Origin: Gracilariopsis chorda
Taxonomy: Eukaryota > Rhodophyta > Florideophyceae > Gracilariales > Gracilariaceae
DNA: 64,000 bases
Reading direction: 5' to 3'
NCBI GenBank assembly: GCA_003194525.1
Contig: NBIV01000008.1
Coordinates: 496,001-560,000, forward strand
Each line of letters opens with the position of its first letter. Within the stretch, counting starts at the first letter, position 1. Below the pieces are notes generated by a model. That model searched no databases and had not been told where the DNA came from. It saw only the letters and a list, made by a program, of their open reading frames with translations. Shown here in pieces: positions 1 through 11,739 of the stretch. Made by a program: the position numbers and the translations under genes.

Positions 1-2300
1 GATTATAGAACGGACGAGGGCGTACAGTATCAATCATTAGGGATCTGTATAGAGAGCAAAGTGCGTATCAATCATATGCAGCCTCTTTGTCTTCTACCGC
101 TGCGAGATCTGGGGATGGTATATTTGGACAGATTCAATATCTTGGAGATTGTTTTTGCTCAACTTCGTCATGCCACACTCAGAGTATGCATGGACAGAAA
201 AAAGGCGTGCACTGCTAAGGTGACATCTTGCGTATAGTATACCGTTCCGGAAGATGTTAGGATGTTCTTTTGAGTTCAGATTAAAGCATATAAAAAACGT
301 TATATCTGCTTCCAATGAGCTTGAAATGTGGTTCTATAACTTTCAAATATCATAAGTCGTATCAAACGCACTCTTCACGCCAGAGAAATTGGCGAGAATT
401 TGTCTCCTTTGACATACACCAAGATGTCTTGCAACTATACGGAGACCTTTAGCTAAATCTCGATTCTGTTGGAAGATAAGAAGGTAATGTATTCAATAAT
501 TCTTTACTTCGAAAGAACCTTATGTGCTGCGAAGAGACCATCAGTTCAAGAAAGCAGGAAACCTTTAGCATGTGCCCAGGTCTCCTGTATCTTCATAACG
601 ACTAATTTGTTACAAAAGCTTTCTATGCAACAAATGAAGACGAAATTTCGTGCTCAGTAGCGTCAACATTCCTTGAATGGCTTGAGAATTATGGAAGTCA
701 CGGCATTACAGCGGGCGTGAGCGCGGAGTGTAGCCCCTGATCGAAGAGATTTGGAGTCCTAATAGTAACCATCAATGAGGAGATCCAACTCTAGGATTTT
801 GAGTACTCTCTTTGTGGGCTACCTACCCAATGAACCATCAACAACCAATGAGTGGTTCATTTCAGAATTCAAAATACTCATTACACTTCCACCGACATCG
901 TTTGTTATAGAACAAAAGTTGTCATCCGTCGAAGCCATTTGTAAGGTGTTTCAGAGATCGTACATCGCGCCGGATTACTTGCACCTTGACCAAAACCAAA
1001 ATTGGAAAATTAGGAAACTGGGGCTTAAAAGTTGGGAAAAGCTCCTGGGTGAACCGTTTACACGCAGAACTCTACGTTCTTCGACATTATACCACTGTTG
1101 CAAAGTATACTTGTAGAAGGCAGACTATTGAAATTGTGTAATTCTCGGATTTCTAGCAACCCCTTCCACTATACCTCTATCACTAGCAACCCACGTTGTG
1201 TGTAACCTCTTGCAAAAACCTATTCTTCCCCTATAGACTCTTTTTCAAAATAAGAGATACTGTGGGTTTCTAATGGAAGATACAGGAGGATTATGTTGCG
1301 AAAACACTTTCCATTCTTGGAGGAGGTACCCTATACTAGGCGTGGCATACCTCCAATTCTCATGAAATACAAATGAAACCAGCCTCCATCTTCAGCTTTA
1401 CTGAGAACACTGATGAGAACAGAAATCCCTTTTCCTGTCTCTATACTCGACATTCTGCTTATAACATTCACCTCGTGCAGCCTAGATTACTTTTTTATTC
1501 CAAAATGCGCAAAGATGTACTTTCTATGATTTTCAGAGGGTTGAATATCGAAAATCGTTTGCGATGGACTTGGAAACGTTTGGATCTAAGGTACAACGGG
1601 AGCACTACGTAGTGCAAAGGTAGGACATCATACCCCAGTTCTTTGTAAAGTACGGCAAAGAATACGTATGTGACCAGGCAGATCTCCCGTCACACAAGCA
1701 GACTTTTTACAAACTGCACTTGTCGTTTATATACTATCAAGAAGGTTGTGGAGTTAAAAGGGAACTTCGCGCTTTCTGCACATTTCGCTTTTCTCACACC
1801 CACATAATTGCTTGTCCCGACATTTCGTCAAATAGAGCTCTTGTATAAAGAACAACAGACCACTGCAACACAGCTGAAAACTATTTTTAGCACTACAATA
1901 ACTATCTAGTGAATGGGACTTGACTTTCACCCTCCAAGCGGTTCAATATTTCACCAACGTGCTCCATATAACTTCGTTCACCAGTGAGGTATCCGTAACG
2001 TGCGACCATGTAGTAGAAAAGATGCATTTCATGTATCCTCTAGAATAGTCACAATTCCGCCATCGTAGTTGAAAAAAAGTCGGTGCTGAAGTACATCGTT
2101 TTCGTTGGTGAAGAAAGCTCCACGATTTTGGGCGAATAGAAAGGATAAATGGCACGCTTCCAAGCAAAGGCGTAGCCTAACTGCTTCGATGCTGGTGATT
2201 TCACCCACCCAGTTATATAGTGATCTTCCACCGAGGTTGATATTGTTGTGTAACTATCTTGCACCTTGGATATCGGTCTTCTGAATCATACTGAGCGTTG
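1..2300. other. No recognisable gene; unannotated repeat-derived DNA
   Basis: I recognise no protein family here. A plus-strand frame at 775-1116 (113 aa) and minus-strand frames at 1943-2264 are open but show no motif I can name. The minus-strand frames lie just beyond the 3' end of the chromovirus pol gene, so part of 1900-2300 may be that element's 3' untranslated region or LTR. I found no second copy of this stretch in the window to confirm an LTR. Confidence 0.3.
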
Positions 2301-2799
2301 GTTGACGCTGTAATGCTTTGTTTTTTCTCGTTAGGGTTCCGTTCGTCTTCTTATACTGCCGGAGAAGTGCTTTGCAGTTCGTGAGTTCTTTCTCTTTCAT
2401 CCAAGTGTTCTCATGATTTGGATATCAGAGCCATTTCACAAGAAATTCAAATAGTCTGGCCCTTTTTCTGTGATTGACAATACGTTCCGCTTAATACTCT
2501 TCTGTCCCATCCCTCAATGTTACTGGAGTTGGATGAGCTGGCTCTGGCCAGATTGACTTGTCTTCTCGGTAAGGATTGAGAACACTCGCATGGAACACAT
2601 CATCAATCTTTGACTTCACTGTATGGCTTAAGCCTAGACAGAATGTTACTGGGTCAAGTTTTCTTGTGATATTGAATAGTCCACAGTATCGGATTCGTAG
2701 CTTGGACTTCTTCCCCATGTGTTTGGCATTGAGGTTTTTGGTGGACAACATGATTTTTTGCAGACCTTTCAATGTACAGAGGGATGGATTCTTGTCGTT

Positions 2800-3384
2800 C
2801 TATGACTTGAAGTAACGATATTGTCTTTCAATATGTGTTTTTGCTTCTCTTAATGCTTGGTACATGCTTTCTAAGAACTTGAGAGCTGCATCATTCTCTG
2901 AAATGAGAGTATCGAGCAGTAGTACTCTTGGGTGGTCACCATACGTTAAGAAGAATGGTGTAAACTTCGTAGTTGAGTTCTCTGACAAGTTTTATGCGAC
3001 GTCGAACTCTATGAGGTGCTTATCCCAATTATATTGCTTGAGATTGACGTATGCTCTAATTATTTCTTCAATTTTTCTGTTCATTACCTCGGTTTGGTCA
3101 TCTGTTTGTGAATGATATGCGGTTGACGTCCTTATCTTAGTGCCAGTGAGATGGAATAGTTCTTTCCAAAATCTGCTCATAAAAATCTTTTCCCTATCAG
3201 AGATAATAAGTTCAGAAAGTCCATGATGTCTGTATATGCGTTTGAAATACAGTTCTGCAGTCTGAACTGCAGTGAAACCCGATGTAGTTGGAATGATTCT
3301 GATCAACTTGGGTAGGTGGTCTAGTACTATGACCAATGCACTATTCCCATTTATCGTTTTGGGAAGCGGTGTGATGAAGTCCAT
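2800..3384 (-). pseudogene. Chromovirus integrase core (fossil)
   Basis: This is the rve-type integrase catalytic core of the chromovirus fossil. It includes the MDFITPLP entry motif, the ISDRE stretch around the second acidic residue, and the TAYHSQTDDQTE stretch with the final catalytic region. The integrase C-terminal domain and chromodomain follow downstream at 2320-2772. It is read on the minus strand after RNase H, in the Ty3/gypsy order RT-RH-IN. Confidence 0.85.
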
Positions 3385-3992
3385 TGTAGTTTGCGCCCAA
3401 TTCCTTTTCGGTAGAGGTAGTGGTTGTAGTTGACCCTGTGGTTTTGTGTTTCGTGATTTCGTTTCATGACATTTCAGACATGTCTGGACATATTCTTTAA
3501 TCGTTTGGCGTAACGATTTCCAGTGGTACAGCCTCCAAATCTTTGCGTATGTCTTTTTAAATGCTAGTTGTCCTGGTACAGGTTGATCGTGGTGGGCTTG
3601 TAGTATCGTCAGTCGTACTTGCCTTTCGGTACTCAGAGTTGTCCTTCTTTACAAAAGATTCCGTTTTGTTTGTGAAATGGGCGCTGTGGATATTTGTATA
3701 CGTTTTGAACTCTTTGCCTTTTAGATATCTGTTGATGAATGCGCGCTGATCTTTTTTGGATACTTCACCAAGCTGGGATACCCCATTGAATTTAGACGTT
3801 CTGAAAACTACTTCCTGTAGTAATCACCTGTTCATCACTTCAGAAGTTTCAGCTTTTTTTGGGTAGTTTGAAAGCGCATCTTTGACAAATTTGGATTTCC
3901 TTTTGATCGGCTGAAAAAAAAGTGAAATTCCACGATTTCTTTCAGCCAGCGTACGTACATTTGAGATAGGTTCGGTTGACATTCAAGATAAC

Positions 3993-4703
3993 TCAAAGGG
4001 TAGTGATCTGTACATACTGTGAGCGTTGGCCATGAAGGTACACTCTCCCTACTCTTAGTGTGTCTATGACTCCCAAGAGTTCTCTCTCATGGGCAGTATA
4101 ACGTTGTTCTGCTGCGTTCAATGTTCTTGAAGAAAATGCTACCGGTCGCTTAACATTATTTTCAACCTGTTCCATGACAGCTCCATTGGCGTATTGAGAA
4201 GCGTCGGTAGTAACGATAATGTGTAGTTTTGGGTCAAAGTGTCTAAGTACTGGGGTTCTCGTTATAGCTTTCTTCAGAGACTCAAAACTCTCAATTAGTT
4301 CTTCATTCCATTCAAACTCGGATTTTCTGCATAGTTTGGTCAAGGGTTTTGATATTGCGGAAAAGCTCTTGATAAATCTTCGGTAGTAGTTTACTAACCC
4401 GAGAAATGCCTGGACGTCGGTTTTGGTTTTTGGTGTGCTCCAATTCAAGATTGCATCAACGTTCTGTGCCTCGACGGATATACCTTCTGCACCCACAATA
4501 TGTCCTAGGTAATGGACTTTCTTTGTCTTGAACTCACATTTTGAAAGCTCCCCATAAAGATTGTGCTCGCGCAGTTTGTCGAGTACACATCTGAGATGCT
4601 TGAGATGTTCCTCTCCGTTTTTACTACACATAAAGATGTAACCTAGGCATATTAGAACAAATGTATCTAAGTACTCTCGTAACACGCTATTCATCAGGCT
4701 CAT
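3993..4703 (-). pseudogene. Chromovirus reverse transcriptase/RNase H part (fossil)
   Basis: This part carries the connection and RNase H portion of a Ty3/gypsy polymerase. Seen directly are the LGHIV and FLGLVNYYRRF signatures after the palm, then the TDAS and AFSSRTLNAAEQRY motifs of the retroviral-type RNase H. The catalytic palm lies upstream, at about 4700-5050. It belongs to the chromovirus fossil at 2320-5395 and is followed on the same strand by its integrase. Confidence 0.85.
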
Positions 4704-5404
4704 GAACGAAGCTGGCGCATTGGTAAGACCGAAGAGATGTACAAGGAACTCAAAGTGAGCATATCTTGTAAAAGTAGCTCTTCTAGCAACTGACTGTTCA
4801 GAAAGCCTTATTTGATGTTAAACTGAACCAAGATCTATTTTCGAGAATACTCTAGCTCCACTTAACTTATCGAATATGTCATGAATCCTGGGTATGGGAT
4901 AGCTGTTCTTCACCGTTAGTTTGTTCAAATCTCGGTAGTCTATGCATAGACTTAACGAGTCATCTTTCTTCGCGATAAACAGTATGGGTGGACCCCAAGG
5001 ACTTGAGCTCGGTTTGATGAAACCCTGTTAAAGTAGTTCGTCAAGCTGCTTACGCAGTTCTGTAAGTTCTTTATCCGACATTCGATACACTACTTTCTTT
5101 AGTGGTGTAAATCGGGTAGTAGGTCGATGTTAAAGTCCTGTTCTCGTTTCGGCGGTAGTTCTTTTGTGAATTGATCGAGGAAGACATCCTTTTAATCACT
5201 TAACAACGACTTTAGGTTGGGATCTTGTTCTTTTGTTTCTTTTGGTTCATTTCGTGGTAGTACAAGAACCGCAAATACTGGTAACTTTTTCTGTATTCAT
5301 TTCTTGATAGCTTTGATTGTTGTAGTATTGTTGTTTCGTGTCCATGTATCGCGAATGACAAGTTGTTCATTTTCGAGGGGAAAGGATATGACGTTTGTTC
5401 GATG

Positions 5405-6005
5405 GTTGTGTGGTGCAATGCCCCAAAGGGGAAAAACACCGAAAGACGCTCGGGATCTTCCTCTCACGAGGTGAACCCAGTTGGGTAGAGCCCTCCCAGA
5501 GGTGTCACGGCGAAGCCGGTTTGTAAGACCAGGGACACCTGTCGCGACTCGCGCAGGGAGGTGAAGGCGAAGAATCGGTATCCGCGTGAGCGGGGTGTGA
5601 TCCTCAGTAGAGGTATGTTTCCACGTAAGTGCGGGTGTGTGAGCGGATGCGCACACGAGGGCCACGGATAGCGGGAGGTGCTACCCTGAAAAGGGGGAAA
5701 AGGAAGGGCGAAGAGGAGGAAGAGAGGACGATGTGAGTCGCGAGAGCGACGAACGGATACGGCGATGCCGGTAACAATATCCCTATACAGGGCGAAACAC
5801 CAATGCAATTGGAACAATTATACTCCCAGTGATGGGTCCCTTTAGATGTGCAAGGGGGTTAGATTTCCCGTGGTTTACGGCGTTTCCCTCCAAGGAGGAG
5901 TAGAGTACGCGCGCAAGCGGCAACAACTAGAGCCAACTCCCCAGGTTGGGGTCCCTTGTTGCGGAAGGTTTACTGGTGCGACGGCAGTGCGCCGTCGCAC
6001 TAAGT
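5405..6005. repeat. LTR-like repeat, copy A
   Basis: About 600 bp that matches, with clear divergence, the stretch beginning at 58004 in the same orientation. Both start TGTRRTGCAATRCCCC and share a TGTAAGACC(A/G)GGGAC block and a CCCTATA/CCTGTATA block in the same order. The TG start and the lack of coding capacity suggest a solo LTR, or an LTR abutting the chromovirus. The frames open on either strand here are compositional. The right edge, near 6003, is approximate. Confidence 0.5.
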
Positions 6006-6110
6006 ACTAGCTTCCCAGAAATGGGTGTGAAAATAATAAATAATATTAACTAAAATACTCCACATTTCGTGGCAACATCCACTACTGTGGCCAACCGCCA
6101 ATTGACCCAA
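6006..6110. other. Short AT-rich spacer between retroelement fossils
   Basis: An AT-rich stretch separates the LTR-like repeat from the Copia integrase remnant. I see no gene or clear terminal motif in it. Confidence 0.3.
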
Positions 6111-6114
6111 AACC

Positions 6115-8432
6115 GTGTCCCACGTGTCCATATCCACCATAGTGGGGCGTAGTTCATATACACACTACACAACCGATAATATCGGGAAAGCGTTCAAGTA
6201 CCAAGAATCCCTCCTTGAGGGCGTTGCACTACAGGTTGACGTAAGGGTTGTACTGTTGGAACTAGTTCTTTCTGAGGATTGCGTCATATCCGTACAGTGG
6301 GCAGATGGCGAACAATCTTTTCTCTTCGAGTTGTCTCAATTCTAATGTGACACCATCTCTTCCAGTCTCTTCTAGGACGATAGTTGATCCACTCGCCATT
6401 TCTACTCTGTAGTTCGTTTCGGAAACTATCCTCACTTAGTATGGACCCCAGCATGCTACTCAAAGTCTCGGTGTATGCGACGAACAACACCCTGGGACCA
6501 GAACGATTGGTTCATTCCGTATTAGTATTTGGGGAATTTCCCTCACGATTGGTGAAGAACTGCTGTCCAAAGCAACTCTATACGGACGAGCTAAATTGGC
6601 AAACACCGCACGGAGGGAGATGGAACAATATATGGCATAGCTCCGCGTTGAACGATCCTTGCGCCATAATATTCCGCCATCGGCTAATATAGCATACCAA
6701 GCTGGTGATAAAGTCCTCGTCTGGAGGTAGAAGTTCATTTTGAACCGCATCGCTAAATGGGTTGACCCCTTTGAGTTTAACAGCGTGGATAATACTGCCA
6801 AGCTGATATACTTGCGTTTTTCACCGAACTCTGATCTAAGTTCATTCAGTTTCTCCCCACTAAAACCTTACCTTTCCGCTCCGGAGGCATCGCACACGCA
6901 TTTGTGTGAGCTTTTCAATGGGTTCTTGAAATACTGCTTGGACAAGGAAAATATCTACATGAATGAGACCCTCAATGCTGATGATCCTCGCAAAAAGACC
7001 CTCGGATAACTGAGGCAAAGAAAGCCGAGGGATGTGGATTATTTGAGCGTGGCACCTTTAATATTATCTTAAAGCAAGACATTCTGCCAGACGGTAATGT
7101 ATTGCCTGGTCGTTTTTTCTTGGCAATCAAGTCTACCAAAGACGATGAAGAGAAGTTCAAGGCCCGATATTTTATGGGAGGTAACCGCGATCGGATGAAA
7201 AGCCTAATGGCTCACTACACTCAGACTGTCCAACCAAGAACTTTCAGGATAATTCTTGCACTCTCGACCCTTTTAGTATTCAAGGTGTAGACCAACGACA
7301 TAACATAGCCTACGTGCAGTCGATGGAACCGCTTGCATGGGATATTTACATCGCAGATCCCGTTCCGGAGTTTGAGCTTGAGCCTCATCAGTGCTTGAAG
7401 CTGTTAAAACCCCTCTATGGTCTATGCGAGTCAGGAGACCTTTGATTTGCCACAATAGATGACCATGACCACAACCGTACGGACTTGGGGATGAAAGCAC
7501 TGCATCCTGACCCCGCGCTCTACTACTTAATCCGCAACGGAATCCTTATAGGTGTACCAGGTTCATACGTCTACGACTTGCTCTGCACTGGGACAGATGA
7601 GTTTTGCCAGCGTTGCGAACGGGCCCTGGAACAGTTCGAGACAAAAGCCGATTCGGAATTGAGTTGTACCTTCACAGGTTTTCAGATTGCGAAAGACCAG
7701 GATGGAATCCCTCGCATCACTCAAAAAAAGTACATTGAGAGACTAACACCAATTTCGGCAAATTGCACCTCTGAGAAATCCGCTTCTGTACAAATGAAGC
7801 TTGCTTGGCTTGCTCATACCCGAGTGGACATTGTTTGTGAGGTGTCACAGTTCACGCAAGTGACTTGGGATCAATTTGACACAGACCAAAAACGGATCGT
7901 AAAGGAAATTGATAGGACCATTCAGGTTCTGAAAAAGCATCCCACACCTCTGGAATTTTCCAACTTGGACTGCGATATGACACAAATCCTTGTTGACCCA
8001 GACACATCATTCTTCACCAATGTAGACCTAACTTCCCAATTGGGCTACCTCGTGTATCTGCCAGAACGCTTTGGAACCTTAATACCTATTGCTTACAAGT
8101 CCTACAAGGCTCGTAGGGTTACCTTCTCGGCGTTTGTGGCAGATCTGATAGCTTTTAATGACATGTTCGATGTTGCCTATGCGTCATCCATCGACTTTGG
8201 AATTTTATTAAGTTTAGCACCGCTATCGGTTTTTCTGTTAACCTTCTCGAATTGCTTATTTGAAATTAATCTCAAAGGGTCGCATACGTCGGAAAAGCGA
8301 TTAATGATCGACATCTTAAATGCCTGTGAAGTATATTGCTTGGGTCAAATTTCTCATATTGGTTTCATCTGCAGTGGTCAAAAACTTGCCGATTATTTAA
8401 CCAAACGGTGTGATCAAACACCGGTTCGGTAA
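6115..8432 (+). mobile_element. Ty1/Copia fossil, plus strand
   Basis: The plus strand holds the last part of a Copia integrase (about 6450-6720). It has the typical NNTLGPERLV...LVFGEFP stretch and a downstream AGDKVLVWR stretch. The reverse transcriptase starts at about 7100, and the remaining reverse transcriptase plus RNase H runs at 7485-8432. Protease and gag are not recognisable. LTRs are not identified; 8433-9282 could hold 3' LTR remains. The copy has several breaks and is a fossil. Confidence 0.8.
7485..8432 (+). pseudogene. Copia reverse transcriptase C-terminal part and RNase H (fossil)
   Basis: A 315-residue frame spanning the later reverse transcriptase part of Copia, with HPDPALYYL before the palm, FTGFQIAKD in the thumb region and QFTQVT in the connection. 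The RNase H-like domain runs to the end, including the DYLTKR stretch typical of the Copia C-terminus. It is the longest open part of the Copia fossil at 6115-8432. It is not a host gene. Confidence 0.8.
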
Positions 8433-9282
8433 ATTTTCCTTCGCAAAAAGTGCCAGGTAGAATCTGCGCAGTTTATCATCCGTTTGGACTAAAAATTATC
8501 GCAAACCCATCTGTTTCTTTCTTTGGGTGTGAAAATAAATCTATCATTAGGGACAAATGATATACGCTGGAACGCTGACGAGCAAAAGCAAAAACGGAGG
8601 CGCACGGCACGGAATATAGAAAGTGCCTCTTATACGCGATAGCCGGACCCCTAAATTCTGCGGTACCCGTAATGGATACCACACCTAAGCACGTCCATGC
8701 CCTCACGTCTGTCTACGCAAGTCAGTTTTTACTGGGCACTTAGAAATTATCGGCCGGTAATGAAACCTGCTGCGCAACGTGTCAGGTCTCTCACCCGAGG
8801 TCGAGGGTTCGAAACTTAGTTCTGTGCACCATTGATAGTAACAAAGCGACTTATCCGCATCGGTTTTATCTTTGCTCGTCTTCTACAAAAGCATCTAACG
8901 TTCGGAGCTCCCATGAAAGTGGAGGGAGTGTGAATGTGTGGCTGTATGCCTTACTTTCACGTGAGCTCCCGCACGGGTGGAACCTAACAGACCGTTCCGG
9001 TAGTTAGAAAGTTTATTTAGTCTATCTACTGCACAGTCTCGGTCGCTACCCTGAGAATAAAGAAAACAGATAGACAAGTGGAAGATTTATAGTAAAAGGT
9101 AATACGGTTGTCCGTATCGGGCTGCGTACAGAGGCTGTTGTCAGCTTTGGTGTTCTAAGTCTATTCTACTCTACTCTACCAATTATCCTACAGGTTTCTA
9201 ATCTACAGTTTGGGTTGGATACCGTACGGAACAAGCTTACCGTCGTGCCAGCGCAAAAGTCCCGTCATCGGAGAAATCGTCA
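8433..9282. other. No gene recognised; possible Copia 3' LTR remains
   Basis: No family is recognised on either strand. A tRNA B-box-like GGGTTCGAAAC lies near 8807, but no cloverleaf can be drawn around it. The short frames here have no domain. Part of the stretch may be the 3' LTR of the preceding Copia fossil, but no matching 5' copy was found. Confidence 0.3.
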
Positions 9283-9463
9283 ATATTCCATTAAACGTGC
9301 TTGTGGTGGTTTCGATTTATTTGATTCTCTCATACGATGGCGTGCTTTAAGCGGATGCTCTCCACGCGCCTCTGAAGCGGCTCGGAATATATCTATGCTT
9401 GAAAGTATAATTAAGGTACCGGTAACCTGACCTGCTGGAGCGAGTCTAATAGTAAGGAACAAA

Positions 9464-9496
9464 TGTGTACCTGTCCGGCCTACGGACAGGTACACA
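9464..9496. repeat. Perfect 14-bp hairpin in the duplicated unit
   Basis: TGTGTACCTGTCCG is followed by a 5-base loop and its exact reverse complement. The copy at 14686-14718 has one mismatch in the right arm. It lies near the left end of the unit, downstream of the Cys-rich gene on the minus strand, where it could act in transcript 3' end structure or mark an element end. Confidence 0.6.
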
Positions 9497-10254
9497 CATA
9501 ACCTTCTTCATGCTAGCAGACGCTTGTACAGGCTCATAACAAAAAGAGATATCTACGATAGCAACCGCGCAATGAAGCTGTTTGCTTCGAGGGAGATGAG
9601 TGGAGGCTCTCGCAAGGTCATGGTTCGCTAAGAGAGGTTATAGCGCATTCCACAAATGCGCGTGTTTCCCAATTGTCGGCAGTGGTGAACTAAGACGCCT
9701 GTTAGACGGTGTTGCTTGATGCGCTGTCAGTGCATCCTTGGCTAAACGGGCTACGGCTGTCACAGTGATATGTGAAACCTTGGTGTTGCCAGGGTTACAA
9801 AGGTAACGTTATAACGCCAGAGTAACGCTTCCTTTCAGGAGAGTTTTGAGTAGTCTGCGGTCTGCTTTATGCTTTTTGGTCAAAAGGTATTTCAGGTGCA
9901 CGGCACGTGGATGAATTGCAAGGTAGCGGTGTTCTAAGTTTGGTGATAACTTTATTGAAGACGACTGTCGGAAAGTCGACAGCCCCATTTCTGACGCGCG
10001 ATTTACACGAGAAAAGATTGTGGTTGGTAGGGGCTGCAACTCCTTGCGGCTAAATTTTCTAGTGTGGTGTACGCGAATGAAGAGTGGTGCATACATGACG
10101 CAAGTGCTAAGCTGTGTTAACAGTATAAACAAGATTGGGCACTACGCGAAAGGCCGTTCTAAGGATTGAAGAGCAGTAGGGCGTCAAGTAGATAACCTAT
10201 GTGTGTGTGTTTATATGAGCTCGCGTCTCTAATTCCAAGAATACGGTAGGGTAG

Positions 10255-10701
10255 TTACATTGAGAAGAACCCCTCTCTCTCTAGATATACCAACAGCTTT
10301 TCTGGCCATGTCCTTACTATTGATTCGGCGTCAGAGCCCTGCCTCTCTCGGAGAGGCGGGAGCTCTTGACGCCGGGATGCCGCTCTTCGGCGGTATCTAA
10401 GAACGAAATGGTCTACACTATTAAGTATGTTGAGCCCACATCCGAGCAAGCAGAAACATTTCCTGTTGTTGAGAAAAGTGGAGACTGGATGTAGCGTCGG
10501 AACGTGACCTGTAAATATCTGCGACAGGGCTGTATGCGCCCTCCTTAGAATCAACATCTTTGATAGTGTCTCTGGGACTTCGCTTACTAGCTCTGTGCTA
10601 GTAAGACGGGCGCGGGTTTTCTGTTTTACTTCCAGGAAGTCGATCTCTTTCCCGAGCTGCTGCGCTAAGGGGAGACCAGATAGTATGTGGGTGTAGAGCA
10701 T
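10255..10701 (-). CDS. Hypothetical 148-aa ORF of the duplicated unit, copy 1
   Basis: This frame starts about 100 bases downstream of the Cys-rich gene on the same strand and is open in both copies of the unit (the other is 15356-15802). The product is basic, with a central Cys cluster (KCFCLLGCGL) and an Arg-rich stretch (YRRRAASRR). I know no family for it. Comparing the copies, most differences change amino acids, so I see no sign of selection on this frame; it may be a 3' untranslated region or a missed exon. Its persistence in both copies is weak support only. Confidence 0.3.
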   Translation of the reverse strand: MLYTHILSGLPLAQQLGKEIDFLEVKQKTRARLTSTELVSEVPETLSKMLILRRAHTALSQIFTGHVPTLHPVSTFLNNRKCFCLLGCGLNILNSVDHFVLRYRRRAASRRQELPPLRERQGSDAESIVRTWPEKLLVYLEREGFFSM

Positions 10702-10801
10702 CGCAACGACAAAGATGTGGCTTTGGTTCAGTGTGTTGAGTTAATGAGTGACACATGGACAAGCCCTCGTTGAAGCGAGACTACACATGGGTGGCGAAAT
10801 G

Positions 10802-11299
10802 TTACCGACGTGATCGAGAGGAAGCATGAGTAATACAGCATCTGACACAAACCAAGCGGTGTTGGTTCCTACAGCGACGACAGAGGGTGGAGCTAGCGCA
10901 ATCAATACAAATGTCCTCGCGACAAAACTCGCAAATCCGGATCATGCAGTGGCACTTCAGCGTTCTGCGGCAGGAGATGCAGTTGGTGAAAGTTGTTTCC
11001 CGACCAGCGCATCGTGGACAGAGCGGCGGGTAGACGTTCTCGAAGGTAATTTCAGGCTGACAGCGGAAGCACTTTTGCTTGCCCTCGTGCGTGACCATGA
11101 CGGAACAGTGGGTGCAGTAGATGCGGCGACATACGTCGCATCTCTCTATGTCGTCGCACGATTGGCATACCCAGTGGTGGCAGACGTTACAGATTCGGTT
11201 GCGGCCACGGGAACGGTGGCGGGTTCTGTTCCACTGACTGGGGCAGAAGGCGCATTCGACGACGACTTCATTTCTGGGGGTGACGGAGACGGTGGACAT
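10802..11299 (-). CDS. Cys-rich zinc-binding protein, copy 1 (165 aa)
   Basis: The product has about ten Cys-x2-Cys pairs spaced along its whole length: CAFC, CNVC, CQSC-type, CDVC, CTHC, CFRC, CPRC, CISC, CEFC, CIDC, CRRC and CVRC. Some carry intervening His, as in CHHWVC and KCHC. This is the pattern of tandem RING, FYVE or treble-clef zinc folds, so a zinc-binding scaffold or ligase-like role is plausible, but no single domain name fits. The start ATG at 11297-11299 (context ACCATGTCC) is preferred to an upstream ATG at 11420 that would add a Pro-rich leader. In copy 2 an indel in the repeat tract removes that leader but leaves the 165-aa frame. The coding sequence is identical in the two copies. 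The opposite-strand frame is Ala-rich because Cys codons read backwards give Ala. Confidence 0.6.
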   Translation of the reverse strand: MSTVSVTPRNEVVVECAFCPSQWNRTRHRSRGRNRICNVCHHWVCQSCDDIERCDVCRRIYCTHCSVMVTHEGKQKCFRCQPEITFENVYPPLCPRCAGRETTFTNCISCRRTLKCHCMIRICEFCREDICIDCASSTLCRRCRNQHRLVCVRCCITHASSRSRR

Positions 11300-11480
11300 G
11301 GTGGGGTTGGGGAGGCAGAGGGGTGGTGGTGGTGGTGTGTGAGGTGGAGAGGATGGGGAGAGTATGGAAGGGATGTGGAGGTTGAGAGGGTATGGGGGTG
11401 CGTTGGGGAGAGGGTGGGACAAGTGGGGAAGAGGTGGCGAGAAGTGGGGTTGAAATAGGAATTGGGGAGAGGTTTATAGA
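11265..11480 (+). repeat. G-rich tract (C-rich leader of the Cys-rich gene)
   Basis: The plus strand is strongly G-rich, with runs of three to five G in close succession including GGGGTTGGGG and a (GGT)n run. On the transcribed minus strand this is the C-rich leader of the Cys-rich gene. The G runs allow a quadruplex on the plus strand right at the start codon. The (GGT)n run differs by an indel between the copies. Copy 2 has the same tract at about 16366-16580. Confidence 0.55.
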
Positions 11481-11739
11481 TGATGATGAGGCGTGTCATA
11501 TACTGGTAGCGGGATGGGAGGTGGGGGTTGGACGTTGCGAGAGGTGGCGGAGTGAGGCGGTTGAGCGAGCGGTGGGCGTGACTTGGAACAGAAGCGATGA
11601 GATTTAATTTCGACTGAACTGTGAACGATGCAATGCTCAATGAGCAGCAGCTGAACTCTTTGCAGATAAAGGTGCGGGCAAAAATTGGGCGCCAAGGTTA
11701 AATCTTGGACACAAGGCAGGTTCCATAATCAGACATTTT

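Larger units (their letters stand above)
2320..5395 (-). mobile_element. Ty3/gypsy chromovirus fossil (pol region)
   Basis: Read on the minus strand this is a Ty3/gypsy pol gene in the usual order. A retropepsin-side stretch lies at about 5210-5395, reverse transcriptase and RNase H at about 3990-5100, integrase with its zinc-binding and core regions at about 2800-3500, and the integrase C-terminal part at 2491-2772. A chromodomain follows at about 2320-2490, which places it among the chromoviruses. No gag and no convincing LTR pair are visible inside the window. The 5' side stops at an LTR-like repeat starting near 5405. The element is broken in several places and cannot be active; it looks old. 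Confidence 0.85.

Noticed and set aside
5217-5817. Arg/Pro-rich frames on both strands over the LTR-like repeat
   Set aside because: They come from the repeat's composition, differ in register between its two copies, and contain no domain.
8760-8850. tRNA or tRNA-derived SINE, because of a GGGTTCGAA box and a CACCA end
   Set aside because: The T-arm stem does not pair beyond a few bases, and no A box, D arm or anticodon arm can be drawn.
9809-10132. 107-aa minus-strand frame in copy 1 of the duplicated unit
   Set aside because: Copy 2 has a stop inside the same frame, and no domain is visible; not kept as a gene.
10826-11458. Long plus-strand Ala-rich reading frame (and its copy at 15927-16442)
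   Set aside because: It is the shadow of the minus-strand Cys-rich gene: Cys codons reversed give Ala codons. The minus strand has the structured Cys pattern.
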